Positions 49,634 to 58,944 of a stretch of DNA of 64,000 bases are shown in pieces. Position 1 is the first letter of the stretch. Every line of letters begins with the position of its first letter. The notes beneath the pieces were generated by a model. That model searched no databases. It had not been told where the DNA came from and saw only the letters and a program-made list of their open reading frames with translations. The translations under genes were made by a program, and so were the position numbers. This DNA is from Rufibacter roseolus. Lineage in GTDB: Bacteria; Bacteroidota; Bacteroidia; Cytophagales; Hymenobacteraceae. The stretch spans positions 496,001-560,000 of the forward strand of contig NZ_JAFMSU010000001.1 of the NCBI RefSeq assembly GCF_017916365.1, written 5' to 3'.

Positions 49634-52549
49634 ATGATGAAACCCAGAATTCTTTTGGCGGGACTCTTGCTGAGCGCGGGTGCTTTGACGGCACAGGCGC
49701 AGACGCCCGCCAAAAAAGTATTGACCCATGAGGTCTATGACTCATGGAAAAGCGTGGAAGGGGACTCGCTCTCTAACGACGGGAAATACCTGCTCTACGC
49801 CGTGAATCCGCAGGAAGGCGACGGGGTGCTGCACCTGAGAGACCTGAGCCAGAACTCCGGCAAGACTTTCCCCCGCGGATACCGCAGTGCCTTCACTTCA
49901 GACAGCCGCTTCGCCATTTTCCAGATCAAGCCTGCCTACGCCGCCACCCGTCAGGCCAAACTGAAGAAAAAGAAGCCCGAGGAAATGCCCAAGGATTCCC
50001 TGGCTATTCTGGACTTGGGCAAAGGAAACACGCAGTACCTGGCGCGGGTGAAATCCTACAAACTGCCCAAGCAGAGCGGCGAGTGGCTGGCTTACCAAAT
50101 GGAGGCACCCCTGGCCACCAAAGGAGGAGCCAAAGACACTACCAAAACCGCAGCTCCGGCTGCCAGCAAAGCCCCTGCAAATGGCGGTGGCAAGAAAGAA
50201 GACGCCACTGAGCTGGTGCTGCGTCACCTGCCTACGGGCCAGGAGTACCGCTTTGACCGCGTGACTGATTTCCTGTTCTCAGACAAAGGCAACCGCTTGT
50301 TCTTCGTGCAGGCCGGTAAGAACGCCAAGAGCAAGAGCAGTCTGCACGTCTTCAATACCTCGGCGCGGAAAGCCATGCCGGTAGACAGCGGCCGCGTGAC
50401 TTACAAGAACTTGGTAACAGACAAAGCCGGTGAGCAACTGGCCTTCGTCTCCAGCAAAGACAGTACCGGCAAAGACCTCCGGTACTTCCAGCTGTTGCAC
50501 TGGGTTGCTAAGGATAACAAAACCCGCGTCCTCGCTGATACCGCTTACAAAGGCATGCCGGCCAAGTGGATGGTGAGCGAGCACGCACAGCTGGGTTTCT
50601 CAGACAAAGGCGACCGCCTGTTCTTCGGGACGTTCCCAAGGCCGACGCAGTACGAGAAAGACACCACCAAGCTGGACGAAGACAAAGTGAGCTTAGATGT
50701 CTGGACCTATCGTGACCCCTTGATTCAGCCCATGCAGTTGAAACAGCTGGAGCGCGAGCAGAAACGCTCGTTCCTGGCCCTGTATGACCTCAAAAGCAAA
50801 AAGATGGTGCAATTGGCAACATTGGAGATTCCCGATGTTTCTTTAAACCCTGGGCGTACCGCCGATGTAGCTGTAGGTAGTAGCAGTGTGAACTATCTCC
50901 TGAGCGTGGGCTATGACACTCCTTCGCGGCAGGATGCCTGGCTCATTGACCTGAAAGACGGCAGCCGCAAACTAGCCGTGAAAGACACCCGCGGCACACC
51001 CAGGTTATCGCCGGGCGGCAAGTACCTGTACTGGTACGAGCCATCGGACAGTTCCTGGAAAGCGATGCCCGTGAAAGGCGGCACCCCGGTGAACCTGACC
51101 AAAAAGCTGAAAGTGGCTTTCTACGATGAGCAGAACGACATGCCCACTCTGCCGGAGGAGTACGGCCTCACCGGCTGGACCAAAGACGACCAGTACCTGC
51201 TGGTGAACGACCGCTATGACGTTTGGCGCCTGGACCCCACCGGCAAAGCCGCTGCCATGAACATCACCGATGGTTACGGACGGCAAAATAACCTGCAGTT
51301 GCGCTACGTGAGCCTGAACCCCAGTCAACGGGTGGTGCCTTCAGAAGAGAAACTGCTGCTGCGCGCCTTGGACCTGAAAACCAAAGACGCCGGCTTCTAC
51401 ACTGATTATGTGACCAAAGCCGGTGCGCCGCAGAAAATCCTGATGGAGCCGTACAGCTTCACGGGCGTGCGCAAAGCCAAAGACAGCGATCGCCTCATCT
51501 TTCGGAGAGCCAGCTTCAAGGAGTATTCAGATGTATGGGTGACTAATACCAGCTTCAATGCACCGCAAAAGATCAGCAACGCCAACCCGCAGCAGAGTGA
51601 GTACCTGTGGGGCAACGTGGAACTAGTCAACTGGCGCTCAGACGATGGCGTGCCATTGGAAGGCCTGCTGTTCAAACCAGAGAACTTCGACCCGAAAAAG
51701 AAATACCCGATGCTGGTGTATTTCTATGAACGCAACGCCGAGACCCTGCACAATTACCGCGCGCCAGCTCCCAGTGCCTCTACCATCAACATCCCGCTGT
51801 TTGTGAGCCAGGGCTACCTGGTGTTTGTGCCCGATATTATCTACAAAGACGGCTACCCCGGCGAGAGCGCTTACCACAGCATCATTCCGGGTGTGCAGAG
51901 CCTGGTAGCCAAAGGATTCGTAGATGAGAAGAAGATGGCTTTGCAGGGGCAGAGCTGGGGCGGGTACCAGGTGGCCTATCTGGTGACGCGTACCAACATG
52001 TTCAAAGCCGCCATGGCCGGAGCGCCCGTGAGCAACATGACCAGCGCCTACGGCGGAATCCGGTGGGAGACAGGCATGAGCCGCCAGTTCCAGTACGAGC
52101 GCACCCAGAGCCGCATAGGCGGGACGCTGTGGGAGAAACCCCTGCAGTATATTGAGAACTCACCGCTGTTCTTTGTGCCGAAGGTGGAGACGCCGCTCAT
52201 GATGATGGCCAACGACAATGACGGGGCTGTTCCGTGGTACCAGGGCATTGAGATGTTCATGGCCCTGCGCCGCCTGAACAAGCCGGTTTGGCTCCTAGTC
52301 TACAACGGCGAGGCCCATAACCTGGTGCAGCGCAAGAACCGCAAAGACCTCTCGGTGCGCATGTCGCAGTTCTTTGACCATTACCTCAAAGGTGCCCCGG
52401 AACCCGCCTGGATGAAGAAAGGCGTACCAACGCTGGTGAAAGGCAAAGAGTACGGCCTGGAGTTGATTGAGGAACCGGCCACTACCACGCCAACGCCTGG
52501 TCAGCAACCAACTACTCCTGTCACCGCGCAGCCTACTACAATGAAATAA
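49634..52549 (+). CDS. Secreted prolyl oligopeptidase family (S9) serine peptidase
   Basis: About 971 residues from the ATG at 49634. Signal peptide ends GALTAQAQ. An N-terminal beta-propeller (~residues 45-640) caps the C-terminal alpha/beta hydrolase. Catalytic serine in GQSWGGYQ, Asp in DNDGAVPW, His in GEAHNLVQRKNR. Larger than classical DPP4-like S9 enzymes because of the propeller and a Thr/Pro-rich tail (TTTPTPGQQPTTPVTAQP). Degrades peptides outside the inner membrane. Confidence 0.93.
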   Translation: MMKPRILLAGLLLSAGALTAQAQTPAKKVLTHEVYDSWKSVEGDSLSNDGKYLLYAVNPQEGDGVLHLRDLSQNSGKTFPRGYRSAFTSDSRFAIFQIKPAYAATRQAKLKKKKPEEMPKDSLAILDLGKGNTQYLARVKSYKLPKQSGEWLAYQMEAPLATKGGAKDTTKTAAPAASKAPANGGGKKEDATELVLRHLPTGQEYRFDRVTDFLFSDKGNRLFFVQAGKNAKSKSSLHVFNTSARKAMPVDSGRVTYKNLVTDKAGEQLAFVSSKDSTGKDLRYFQLLHWVAKDNKTRVLADTAYKGMPAKWMVSEHAQLGFSDKGDRLFFGTFPRPTQYEKDTTKLDEDKVSLDVWTYRDPLIQPMQLKQLEREQKRSFLALYDLKSKKMVQLATLEIPDVSLNPGRTADVAVGSSSVNYLLSVGYDTPSRQDAWLIDLKDGSRKLAVKDTRGTPRLSPGGKYLYWYEPSDSSWKAMPVKGGTPVNLTKKLKVAFYDEQNDMPTLPEEYGLTGWTKDDQYLLVNDRYDVWRLDPTGKAAAMNITDGYGRQNNLQLRYVSLNPSQRVVPSEEKLLLRALDLKTKDAGFYTDYVTKAGAPQKILMEPYSFTGVRKAKDSDRLIFRRASFKEYSDVWVTNTSFNAPQKISNANPQQSEYLWGNVELVNWRSDDGVPLEGLLFKPENFDPKKKYPMLVYFYERNAETLHNYRAPAPSASTINIPLFVSQGYLVFVPDIIYKDGYPGESAYHSIIPGVQSLVAKGFVDEKKMALQGQSWGGYQVAYLVTRTNMFKAAMAGAPVSNMTSAYGGIRWETGMSRQFQYERTQSRIGGTLWEKPLQYIENSPLFFVPKVETPLMMMANDNDGAVPWYQGIEMFMALRRLNKPVWLLVYNGEAHNLVQRKNRKDLSVRMSQFFDHYLKGAPEPAWMKKGVPTLVKGKEYGLELIEEPATTTPTPGQQPTTPVTAQPTTMK

Positions 52550-52551
52550 CC

Positions 52552-52589
52552 CGCTTTCAAGGCGATTTCCTGAAAACAGCCCAAAAGCC
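52552..52589. repeat. 40 bp palindrome family, copy 19
   Basis: CGCTTTCAAGGCGATTTCC, TGAAAACAGCCCAAAAGCC. Starts 3 bp after the S9 stop; its right arm is shared with the following terminator. Confidence 0.65.
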
Positions 52590-52620
52590 CATCCTTTGTG
52601 AGAAGAGGATGGGCTTTTCT
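52583..52620 (+). terminator. Terminator after the S9 peptidase
   Basis: AAAAGCCCATCCT / AGGATGGGCTTTT, 13 bp perfect stem. Confidence 0.85.
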
Positions 52621-52809
52621 ATGGGAAGACTACAAGCCTTGAGATCTGTTCGAGGTTAGATAAAAAGGAATCAACCCGAAAAACCTGAGATCCGGAAGGA
52701 TATTGCGTGAGCGGGGTTCAGGCCCTTCGCGCTACAAAGACTAAAAAGGTGCCCTTGCTGCGGTATCAGGCGAAAGCTTAGGGCTGGTTTGGGCCAGAAA
52801 TAGACGGTT

Positions 52810-52847
52810 CTGTTTTAGCCCTGATTTCAGGAAAAGAGTGCTAAAAC
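52810..52847. repeat. 40 bp palindrome family, copy 20
   Basis: CTGTTTTAGCCCTGATTTC, AGGAAAAG, AGTGCTAAAAC. Its final base is the first of the GH25 stop codon read leftward. Confidence 0.7.
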
Positions 52848-53617
52848 TAGTTGGATTGGGCCATTACCTGAGTAGTGGCTGGAGCAGGAACAGCCTTGGT
52901 AGCAGGCACGCAGTAAGCACTTAAAGCTTCTAAATCACCGTAGAACCAGTTTACGTCTACGGGAGCGTCAATGCCTCTTACGATGCCTTTTTCTGAATAC
53001 TGCCAGAAAGCCATCTTGTCACCGGGGTGGATGGAAGGCTCGGCGTTCTGGTACCGGGCGATCCAGAAATGATAACCCGGGAAGTAGCCCCGGAGCTTGC
53101 TGTCATAGAACTTCTGATAGCTGTAGATGATGGGTTTCACGCCGTAATGCTTCTCAACCTCGGTGAGCCACTGGCGGATACCACTGCGCATCTGGGCATC
53201 GGGGATGTCGCTGGCGTAAGCTTCCACATCCAGCACTGGGGCCAGATCGCCGGGTAGGAGGGTAACGGTGTTTTTGAAGTGTGCAACTTGCTTTTCAACG
53301 CTCACCCAAGGCTGGTAGTAATGGTAGGCACCGCGTTTGATGCCGTGCTGGCGGCTGAGCTCCCAGTTGCGGTCAAAGTAAGGGTCTTTCATGAAATCGC
53401 CCTCAGTGGCTTTCACAAAGGCGAAGTTGATATTGGAGTCTTTCACATGCTCCCAGTTCACCTCACGCTGGTACCTTGACACGTCAATGCCATGCAGAAA
53501 CGACACAGGATCGTTGCCGGCACTCAGCAGGGCCACGCAGAAAGTAAACAAGGCCGCCGCCACTCCGGCGTGACGGGCAACTTTCCTCAGGAAGGAAAAC
53601 ATAGATGGAAAACGCAT
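52847..53617 (-). CDS. Glycoside hydrolase family 25 lysozyme
   Basis: 256 residues with a signal/anchor segment. GH25 fold: HGIDVSRYQREVNW, FAFVKATEGDF, KRGAYHYYQPW, and acidic pair in LDVEAY (Asp-x-Glu catalytic region); HFWIARYQNAEPS near the end. It cleaves the 1,4-beta bond of peptidoglycan, acting in the periplasm or outside. Could serve cell-wall turnover or attack. An Ala/Pro-rich tail follows the domain. Confidence 0.92.
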   Translation of the reverse strand: MRFPSMFSFLRKVARHAGVAAALFTFCVALLSAGNDPVSFLHGIDVSRYQREVNWEHVKDSNINFAFVKATEGDFMKDPYFDRNWELSRQHGIKRGAYHYYQPWVSVEKQVAHFKNTVTLLPGDLAPVLDVEAYASDIPDAQMRSGIRQWLTEVEKHYGVKPIIYSYQKFYDSKLRGYFPGYHFWIARYQNAEPSIHPGDKMAFWQYSEKGIVRGIDAPVDVNWFYGDLEALSAYCVPATKAVPAPATTQVMAQSN

Positions 53618-53800
53618 GGGTGAAAGAAGAGGTATAAGTTACAGCTAAATGACAGCTTGCGCAAGGAATATCCCTATGGGTCAATCACTTTGTTTGAAAA
53701 TTCATAATCCTGAGTGGAACATTGTGGTTCCTGCGTACGTAGCTGCAGCTCTTTTGCGTTACCGTACCACATCTGCGGTTTATTCCTTAATTTTAAGGCA

Positions 53801-54532
53801 ATGATTTTACGTTCTGAAAACCTGTTCAAAAAATACAAGTCTCGCACGGTAGTTAACGATGTGAGTGTGGAAGTAAACCAAGGAGAGATTGTAGGGCTGC
53901 TGGGCCCTAACGGCGCCGGAAAAACCACCTCTTTCTACATGATTGTAGGGCTGGTGAAACCAAACTCCGGGCGTATTTTCCTGGACCAGGAAGACATCAC
54001 TGAACTGCCCATGTACCGAAGAGCCAAAAGAGGCGTAGGTTATCTGGCGCAGGAGGCATCGGTGTTCCGCGACCTGACGGTGGAGGAGAACATCATGTCT
54101 GTGCTGGAGATGACGGGCAAGAGTAAGCAGGAGCGCCGCGAGAAAGTAGAGGAGCTGCTGGAGGAGTTCTCGCTCACGCACGTGCGCAAAAACAAAGGCG
54201 TGGTGCTCTCCGGGGGTGAGCGCCGCCGTACCGAGATCGCCCGTGCTCTTGCCGTAGACCCATCTTTCGTGTTGCTGGATGAGCCATTTGCCGGGGTAGA
54301 CCCCATTGCGGTAGAGGAGATCCAGACCATCGTGGCCAAGCTAAAAACCAAGAATATCGGCATCCTCATCACCGACCACAACGTGAACGAGACGCTCTCC
54401 ATCGTAGACCGCGCTTATCTATTGTTTGAAGGCAAAATCCTGAAAGCCGGCTCCGCCGAAGAACTCGCCGCCGATGAGCAGGTGCGCCGCGTTTACCTGG
54501 GTAAGCACTTCGAGCTGAAAAGAAAGGTTTAG
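53801..54532 (+). CDS. lptB: LPS export ABC transporter ATPase LptB
   Basis: About 243 residues from the ATG at 53801 ([20 protein letters not shown]); the 29 in-frame upstream residues are rejected as they lack homology. Walker A GPNGAGKT (38-45), signature LSGGERRR, Walker [12 protein letters not shown], switch region TDHNVNET. The LptB tyrosine/RxxGxYLAQ region is seen as [16 protein letters not shown]. Energises LPS extraction from the inner membrane. Confidence 0.93.
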   Translation: MILRSENLFKKYKSRTVVNDVSVEVNQGEIVGLLGPNGAGKTTSFYMIVGLVKPNSGRIFLDQEDITELPMYRRAKRGVGYLAQEASVFRDLTVEENIMSVLEMTGKSKQERREKVEELLEEFSLTHVRKNKGVVLSGGERRRTEIARALAVDPSFVLLDEPFAGVDPIAVEEIQTIVAKLKTKNIGILITDHNVNETLSIVDRAYLLFEGKILKAGSAEELAADEQVRRVYLGKHFELKRKV

Positions 54533-54573
54533 TTGATTGCTGATCGTTGCTAATAAACGAAACCTTTCTTTTA
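54519..54573 (+). terminator. Terminator overlapping the lptB stop
   Basis: AAAGAAAGGTTT / AAACCTTTCTTT 12 bp perfect stem, 29 nt loop, T tail; the left arm lies in the last codons. Confidence 0.55.
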
Positions 54574-54612
54574 TCATCCTGAAAGGATCTTGTGGGCAAA
54601 CCAGAAAGGCTT
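54573..54612 (+). repeat. AGGATCTTGTGGGC repeat, copy 1
   Basis: ATCATCCTGAAAGGATCTTG, TGGGCAAACCAGAAAGGC. Same as the inner inverted arms at 62837-62926. Confidence 0.65.
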
Positions 54613-54841
54613 CTTTCCAACGCAATTACCCTCTGCAACCAAGATGGTAAACAGGGAAAAGTGGTTTCCTGAGCTACATCACTAGTTAGAAACTTAATCT
54701 CTGAAGAACAGTACAAGCACATATTCCAGCGCTTACTGCGGTTGCCTCTCTTGATCAATGGCCTCATCAAAGTGACGAATGACAACCTGAAAACGTAGCT
54801 AGGAAAACAACAATCAACAACTAACAATCAACATTTAGATA
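54613..54841. other. Upstream region of the GH3-family gene
   Basis: 229 bp without a gene; the tail is rich in CAA(C/T) repeats just before the start. Confidence 0.4.
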
Positions 54842-56362
54842 GTGGAGATAATCAATTCGCTTGTGACGTGGGTAATGAAGAAGAGGATCCATCAGATAGA
54901 CCTTTTCCGGAAGTACCCGCATGATGTTCAGAACGAATTGTTCACCAACCTCATTTCCACGGCCAAGAATACCGAGTGGGGACAGAAATACGGCTACTCA
55001 GATAAATTGAGCGTGCGCGAGTTTCAGGAACGCGTGCCGGTCTGCGCCTATGAAGATCTGTACCCCTGCATTGAGCGCGTTATGCGTGGCGAACAAAACG
55101 TGCTATGGCCCAGCAAGGTGGAATGGTTTGCCAAATCATCGGGTACCACCAATGCTCGCAGTAAGTTTATTCCCGTTACCCCAGAGGCCTTGGAAGACTG
55201 TCACTACAAAGGAGGCAAAGACATGCTGTCCATTTACGTGAACAACTACCCAGACACGAAGATATTTTCCGGTAAGGGCCTCTCCATCGGGGGCAGCCAC
55301 CATCCCAACGAGTTCAACTCAGAAACCCGCTGCGGCGATGTCTCGGCGGTGATTATGCAGAACCTGCCTATTTGGGCCGAGGCCATGCGCACGCCACCAC
55401 TCAAAGTGGCACTTATGGACAAGTGGGAAGAGAAGATTGAGAAGATGGTAGAGATCACCGTCAAAGAAAATGTGACCAGCCTTTCGGGCGTGCCCACCTG
55501 GACCTACGTGCTTTTAAACCGCATTTTAGAAGAAACAGGCGCAAAGGACATCACCGAGGTATGGCCTAACCTAGAGCTGTTTACCCACGGAGCGGTGGCT
55601 TTCGGTCCATATAGAGAACTGTTCCGGCAGCTGATTCCTACCGAGAAGATGAACTACCTGGAGGTCTACAATGCCTCCGAAGGGTTCTTCGGTATACAGG
55701 ACGAGCCCAGCCTCAAAGATGAGATGCTCCTGATGCTGGATTACGGCGTATTCTACGAGTTCATCCCCATGGAAGAAGCAGACCAGCAAAACCCCAAGGT
55801 GCTAACCTTAGACCAGGTGGAGCTTGGTAAGAACTACGCCCTGCTGATTTCCACTAATGCCGGTCTGTGGCGCTATAAAATAGGGGATACCGTTAAGTTC
55901 ACCTCTCTGGATCCGTACCGCATCAAGATCTCGGGCAGAACCAAGCATTTCATCAACGCCTTCGGCGAAGAGGTGGTGGTAGAGAATGCCGAGACCGCTA
56001 TTACGAAGGCCTGCGAGGCCACTGGCGCCACCATCACCAACTTCACGGCCGCGCCGGTGTACTTTGAGGGCAAGAGCAAAGGCGGGCACCAATGGGTCAT
56101 AGAGTTCTCCCAGCAGCCTTCCAGTTTAGCGCACTTCACCGATGTCTTAGACCAAACGCTGCGCAAGGTCAACTCAGACTACGATGCCAAACGGCAGAAA
56201 GACCTGGCCTTGCAGGCACCGCTCATCACCGTGGCTCCCTCCGGCGCCTTCCTGAACTGGCTTCAGCACAAAGGCAAACTGGGTGGCCAGCACAAAGTGC
56301 CGCGCCTTGCAAATAACCGTGAGTACCTGGAGGAGATTCTGGCAGTAAATAACCTTTCCTAG
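54842..56362 (+). CDS. GH3-family acyl-adenylate/amide synthetase
   Basis: 506 residues from a GTG. GH3 superfamily: EWGQKYGYSDKLSVREFQERVP, ATP/AMP motif FAKSSGTTNARSKFIPVT, HGAVAFGPYRE, YNASEGFFGIQ, and GLWRYKIGDTVKF with KISGRTKHFINAFGEEV. Plant GH3 enzymes conjugate amino acids to hormones; bacterial substrates are unknown. Stand-alone gene. Confidence 0.9.
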   Translation: MEIINSLVTWVMKKRIHQIDLFRKYPHDVQNELFTNLISTAKNTEWGQKYGYSDKLSVREFQERVPVCAYEDLYPCIERVMRGEQNVLWPSKVEWFAKSSGTTNARSKFIPVTPEALEDCHYKGGKDMLSIYVNNYPDTKIFSGKGLSIGGSHHPNEFNSETRCGDVSAVIMQNLPIWAEAMRTPPLKVALMDKWEEKIEKMVEITVKENVTSLSGVPTWTYVLLNRILEETGAKDITEVWPNLELFTHGAVAFGPYRELFRQLIPTEKMNYLEVYNASEGFFGIQDEPSLKDEMLLMLDYGVFYEFIPMEEADQQNPKVLTLDQVELGKNYALLISTNAGLWRYKIGDTVKFTSLDPYRIKISGRTKHFINAFGEEVVVENAETAITKACEATGATITNFTAAPVYFEGKSKGGHQWVIEFSQQPSSLAHFTDVLDQTLRKVNSDYDAKRQKDLALQAPLITVAPSGAFLNWLQHKGKLGGQHKVPRLANNREYLEEILAVNNLS

Positions 56363-56560
56363 TCAAAAAGGGAGAACTTTCCGCTAACCTGTGAGTATCG
56401 GCGTTTAACGCCTGTTTTCCCGTAAACTGCTCTGGAATAGCGGGCTTATAACCTTAGCTTTTTGACCTGGGTGTTTTGCCTAGCATTTCAGGAAAATAGG
56501 CTCAAAAGAAGCCATTGATTTTGAGGCAGGTCATAATATCAGGATCATGTCTACTGTAGT
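56363..56560. other. Gap after the GH3-family gene with two palindrome relics
   Basis: Degenerate palindrome-family pieces at 56399-56430 (CGTTTAACGCCTGTTTTCC) and 56471-56514 (GTGTTTTGCCTAGCATTTC, AGGAAAATAGGCTCAAAAG). No gene. Confidence 0.5.
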
Positions 56561-56568
56561 AATGAATA

Positions 56569-56599
56569 GTATTTATACAGGCAAAATTTGTATAAATAC
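56569..56599. promoter_or_regulatory. 10 bp inverted repeat overlapping the cytochrome gene promoter
   Basis: GTATTTATAC-N11-GTATAAATAC, perfect arms. The right arm covers the base after the -33 TTTG, so a bound regulator would block or help polymerase. Confidence 0.5.
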
Positions 56600-56617
56600 A
56601 TAATAATCCTATCTTTA
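56587..56617 (+). promoter_or_regulatory. Promoter upstream of the cytochrome c gene
   Basis: TTTG (56587-56590), 19 bp spacer, TATCTTTA (56610-56617). Ideal Bacteroidota spacing with a one-base change in the -7 box. Predicted leader of ~260 nt. Confidence 0.6.
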
Positions 56618-56882
56618 TACCATTCTAAGTATATCAAAGAATATTATTGCTCTTCCAATTAAGCAGATAGAACGCCTCTAAAGCTACTCTTAGGCTTTCT
56701 GTTAGGGAGTAGAAGACCCAAAGTGCCGGCGTCTAGGTAGCCGGAGAAACCAATACGGTTCATCAGGAAAGTCCCCCACAGTTTCTAGTACTCTTCACGT
56801 GAAATTCAGAGCATAGTTCCGGCAAAGGAATCTCTATGCGGCTGTAACCATTCGCCTTTCCAACTTTAACCTTACTAAAGCC

Positions 56883-57503
56883 ATGAAAAGAGTTCTTGCC
56901 ATTGTGTGTGTCGCCGCTTTGTTCTACAGCTGCGAGAGCAAACCCAAGGAAAACAAAACTGCCGAGGCCGGGATCGTCAATGCCGTGACCGAATCATCCA
57001 CGCAGCCTACGATCTTGAGCCAGGAGGCACTGAAAGAACGGGGAGAGTATTTGGTCACCATCGGGGCCTGCAGTGATTGCCACTCGCCCAAACTTACTCC
57101 CACAGACAAGATACCACCCATGACGCCAGACCCTGATCGGTTCCTGTCTGGGCACCCGGCATCCGAAAAACTTCCGCCTATGCCTGCAGGTGCGGGAAAA
57201 AACGGATGGGTGCTTTTCAGTATGAATAATACGGCGGCAGTAGGGCCCTGGGGTACCTCTTTTTCGGCGAACCTAACGCCAGACCCTACCGGTATTGGTA
57301 ACTGGACCCTGGATAACTTCAAGAAAGCGCTGCGTGAAGGGAAATACAAAGGTATGGACAATACCCGGCAAATACTTCCGCCCATGCCCTGGCCGCACTA
57401 CAGTAAAATGAAAGATGAAGACATAGAGGCTATCTTTACGTACCTGAAGTCTATAAAACCCGTGAAGAACGTGGTGCCGGCACCTCTTCCGCCCGCAGCC
57501 TAG
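56883..57503 (+). CDS. Lipoprotein c-type cytochrome
   Basis: 206 residues. Lipoprotein signal MKRVLAIVCVAALFYSC followed by a Lys/Glu-rich linker. One haem site ACSDCHSP (CxxCH) near residue 61; a distal Met is plausible in PPMPWPHYSK. It would carry electrons in the periplasm; partners are not adjacent. Long leader and operator-like repeat suggest regulation. Confidence 0.88.
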   Translation: MKRVLAIVCVAALFYSCESKPKENKTAEAGIVNAVTESSTQPTILSQEALKERGEYLVTIGACSDCHSPKLTPTDKIPPMTPDPDRFLSGHPASEKLPPMPAGAGKNGWVLFSMNNTAAVGPWGTSFSANLTPDPTGIGNWTLDNFKKALREGKYKGMDNTRQILPPMPWPHYSKMKDEDIEAIFTYLKSIKPVKNVVPAPLPPAA

Positions 57504-57506
57504 GTT

Positions 57507-57550
57507 AAACGAAAAGGGAGAAGACACATGTGCCTTCTCCCTTTTCGTTT
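57507..57550. terminator. Bidirectional terminator between cytochrome and AIM24-like genes
   Basis: Perfect 17 bp stem AAACGAAAAGGGAGAAG / CTTCTCCCTTTTCGTTT with a 10 nt loop, for both convergent genes. Confidence 0.9.
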
Positions 57551-57572
57551 AAAATAACTCTACAAAGAAACG

Positions 57573-58334
57573 CTATTCCAGGAAGCTGCTCAGCAAACCG
57601 CCTTCTTTGTTGGCGTTTCCGCCGTAGGGCATCAACGCCTGGATGAGTTTCTTCACCGGCATAGACTGAATCCAGACACGGCCGGTGCCTCTGAGCGTAG
57701 CCAGGAACAGACCTTCCCCCCCGAAGACCATGGAACGCAAGCCGCCCGCCCGCTGAATGTCGAAATCAATCCCGTTTTCATAGGCCACCACGCAGCCAGT
57801 ATCAATGCGGAGGGTCTCGTTGTGCAGGTGCCGCTCAATTACGGTGCCACCCGCGTGGATGAAGGCCAGACCATCGCCGGTGAGGCGCTGCATGATAAAA
57901 CCCTCACCCCCGAAAAAGCCTGCGCCCAGACGCTGGTTGAAGTGCATGGCAATGCGGGTACCCAGCGCCGCGGCCAGGAAACCGTCTTTCTGCACAATCA
58001 AACCCTGCGGGAACTCGGCCAGGTTGATGGGCATGATGGTGCCCGGGTAAGGAGCCGAGAAGCCCACTTTGGCTTTGCCATACCCACGGTGGGTAAAATG
58101 CGTCATGAACAGCGACTCACCCGTAATGGCGCGGCTACCCATCTGCACCAGCTTGCCTAAGAAGCCCTGAGCGGGGTTAGAGCCATCGCCCATCTTGGTT
58201 TCAAACTGAATGCCGTCTTCCATGAACACCATGGCGCCGGCCTCGGCAATCACGGTTTCTTGCGGGTCTAGTTCTACTTCCAGTACCTGAATGTCTGAGC
58301 CGTAAATGCGGTAATCTACTTCGTGGGATGTCAT
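57573..58334 (-). CDS. AIM24/TIGR00266 family protein
   Basis: 253 residues of the DUF124/AIM24 family: DIQVLEVELDPQETVIAEAGAMVFM, GESLFMTHFTH, AKVGFSAPYPGTIMPI, GGEGFIMQRLTGDGLAFIHAGG. Beta-rich trimer-forming fold; molecular function unknown. Starts 14 bp after the neighbouring acidic protein gene on the same strand, so likely an operon. Confidence 0.92.
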   Translation of the reverse strand: MTSHEVDYRIYGSDIQVLEVELDPQETVIAEAGAMVFMEDGIQFETKMGDGSNPAQGFLGKLVQMGSRAITGESLFMTHFTHRGYGKAKVGFSAPYPGTIMPINLAEFPQGLIVQKDGFLAAALGTRIAMHFNQRLGAGFFGGEGFIMQRLTGDGLAFIHAGGTVIERHLHNETLRIDTGCVVAYENGIDFDIQRAGGLRSMVFGGEGLFLATLRGTGRVWIQSMPVKKLIQALMPYGGNANKEGGLLSSFLE

Positions 58335-58348
58335 ATGTGAGGTTAGGT

Positions 58349-58711
58349 TTATTTTTTCTTCGGCTTAGGATCCGTTGGTTTCCCTTTGTCAGAGAAATCA
58401 TCATCGGCCTCATCATCAAAAGATGTCCCTTTCTTGAAGAAATCCTCCTCGTTCTCTTCCTCATCCACGGTTTCCTCAATGGGGAATTCCTCGTCTTCTT
58501 CCTGCGGCCGTTTCTTGCCCTGGTCACCTACCAGTTTCTTGTCTGAGACGTTGCGGTCCAGGAAAGAATTGAGCTGGTCAATGTTGAAGTTAGAGGTGAT
58601 GTCCCCCAAGGGATTGATCTTGATCTCGAAGCCCTCCAGTTCAGGGTGCACCTTCGCTTTTTTCTCCGGTTTATTCTCTGGTTTGTCCTTGTCTGCTTTC
58701 TTCTTTGCCAT
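58349..58711 (-). CDS. Lys/Glu-rich protein with a short conserved-looking core
   Basis: 120 residues. Basic tail MAKKKADKDKPENKPEKKAK, a middle block ELEGFEIKINPLGDITSNFN with IDQLNSFLDRNVSDKKL, then an acidic tail. The middle block looks structured and recurs in relatives by memory; the rest is charged and disordered. No function known. First gene of the two-gene unit with the AIM24-like protein. Confidence 0.75.
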   Translation of the reverse strand: MAKKKADKDKPENKPEKKAKVHPELEGFEIKINPLGDITSNFNIDQLNSFLDRNVSDKKLVGDQGKKRPQEEDEEFPIEETVDEEENEEDFFKKGTSFDDEADDDFSDKGKPTDPKPKKK

Positions 58712-58801
58712 AGTAGTAAAGTTTACGCCCAGGCAAGCCGCCGGGCCAGTTGCTTTTACTACAAACGGGAAATCTGGCAGAAGGATAAACGAATTAAAAA
58801 G

Positions 58802-58855
58802 AATCCGCCGTCATAAGCAAGCCCCAGATGCTTGTTTATGACGGCGGATTTTATT
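58802..58855. terminator. Strong hairpin after gltX
   Basis: AATCCGCCGTCATAA / TTATGACGGCGGATT, perfect 15 bp, then TTTTATT on the plus side. Lies 90 bp downstream of gltX on the minus strand. Confidence 0.7.
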
Positions 58856-58869
58856 GTTAGACCTAAAAC

Positions 58870-58905
58870 ATTTTGGGGCTGTTTTCTGCAAAACAGCCCC
58901 AAAAT
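58870..58905. repeat. 40 bp palindrome family, perfect copy 21
   Basis: ATTTTGGGGCTGTTTT-ctgc-AAAACAGCCCCAAAAT, a 16 bp perfect stem. 40 bp downstream of the gltX stop (minus strand). The best-preserved member of the family. Confidence 0.9.
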
Positions 58906-58944
58906 CATATGTATCGCATTTCTCTGCCTGCGCAGAAATTAGCG

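Noticed and set aside
54369-54827. Leftward ORF of 152 codons spanning the lptB end and the repeat
   Set aside because: Made of lptB antisense plus intergenic repeat; no motif.
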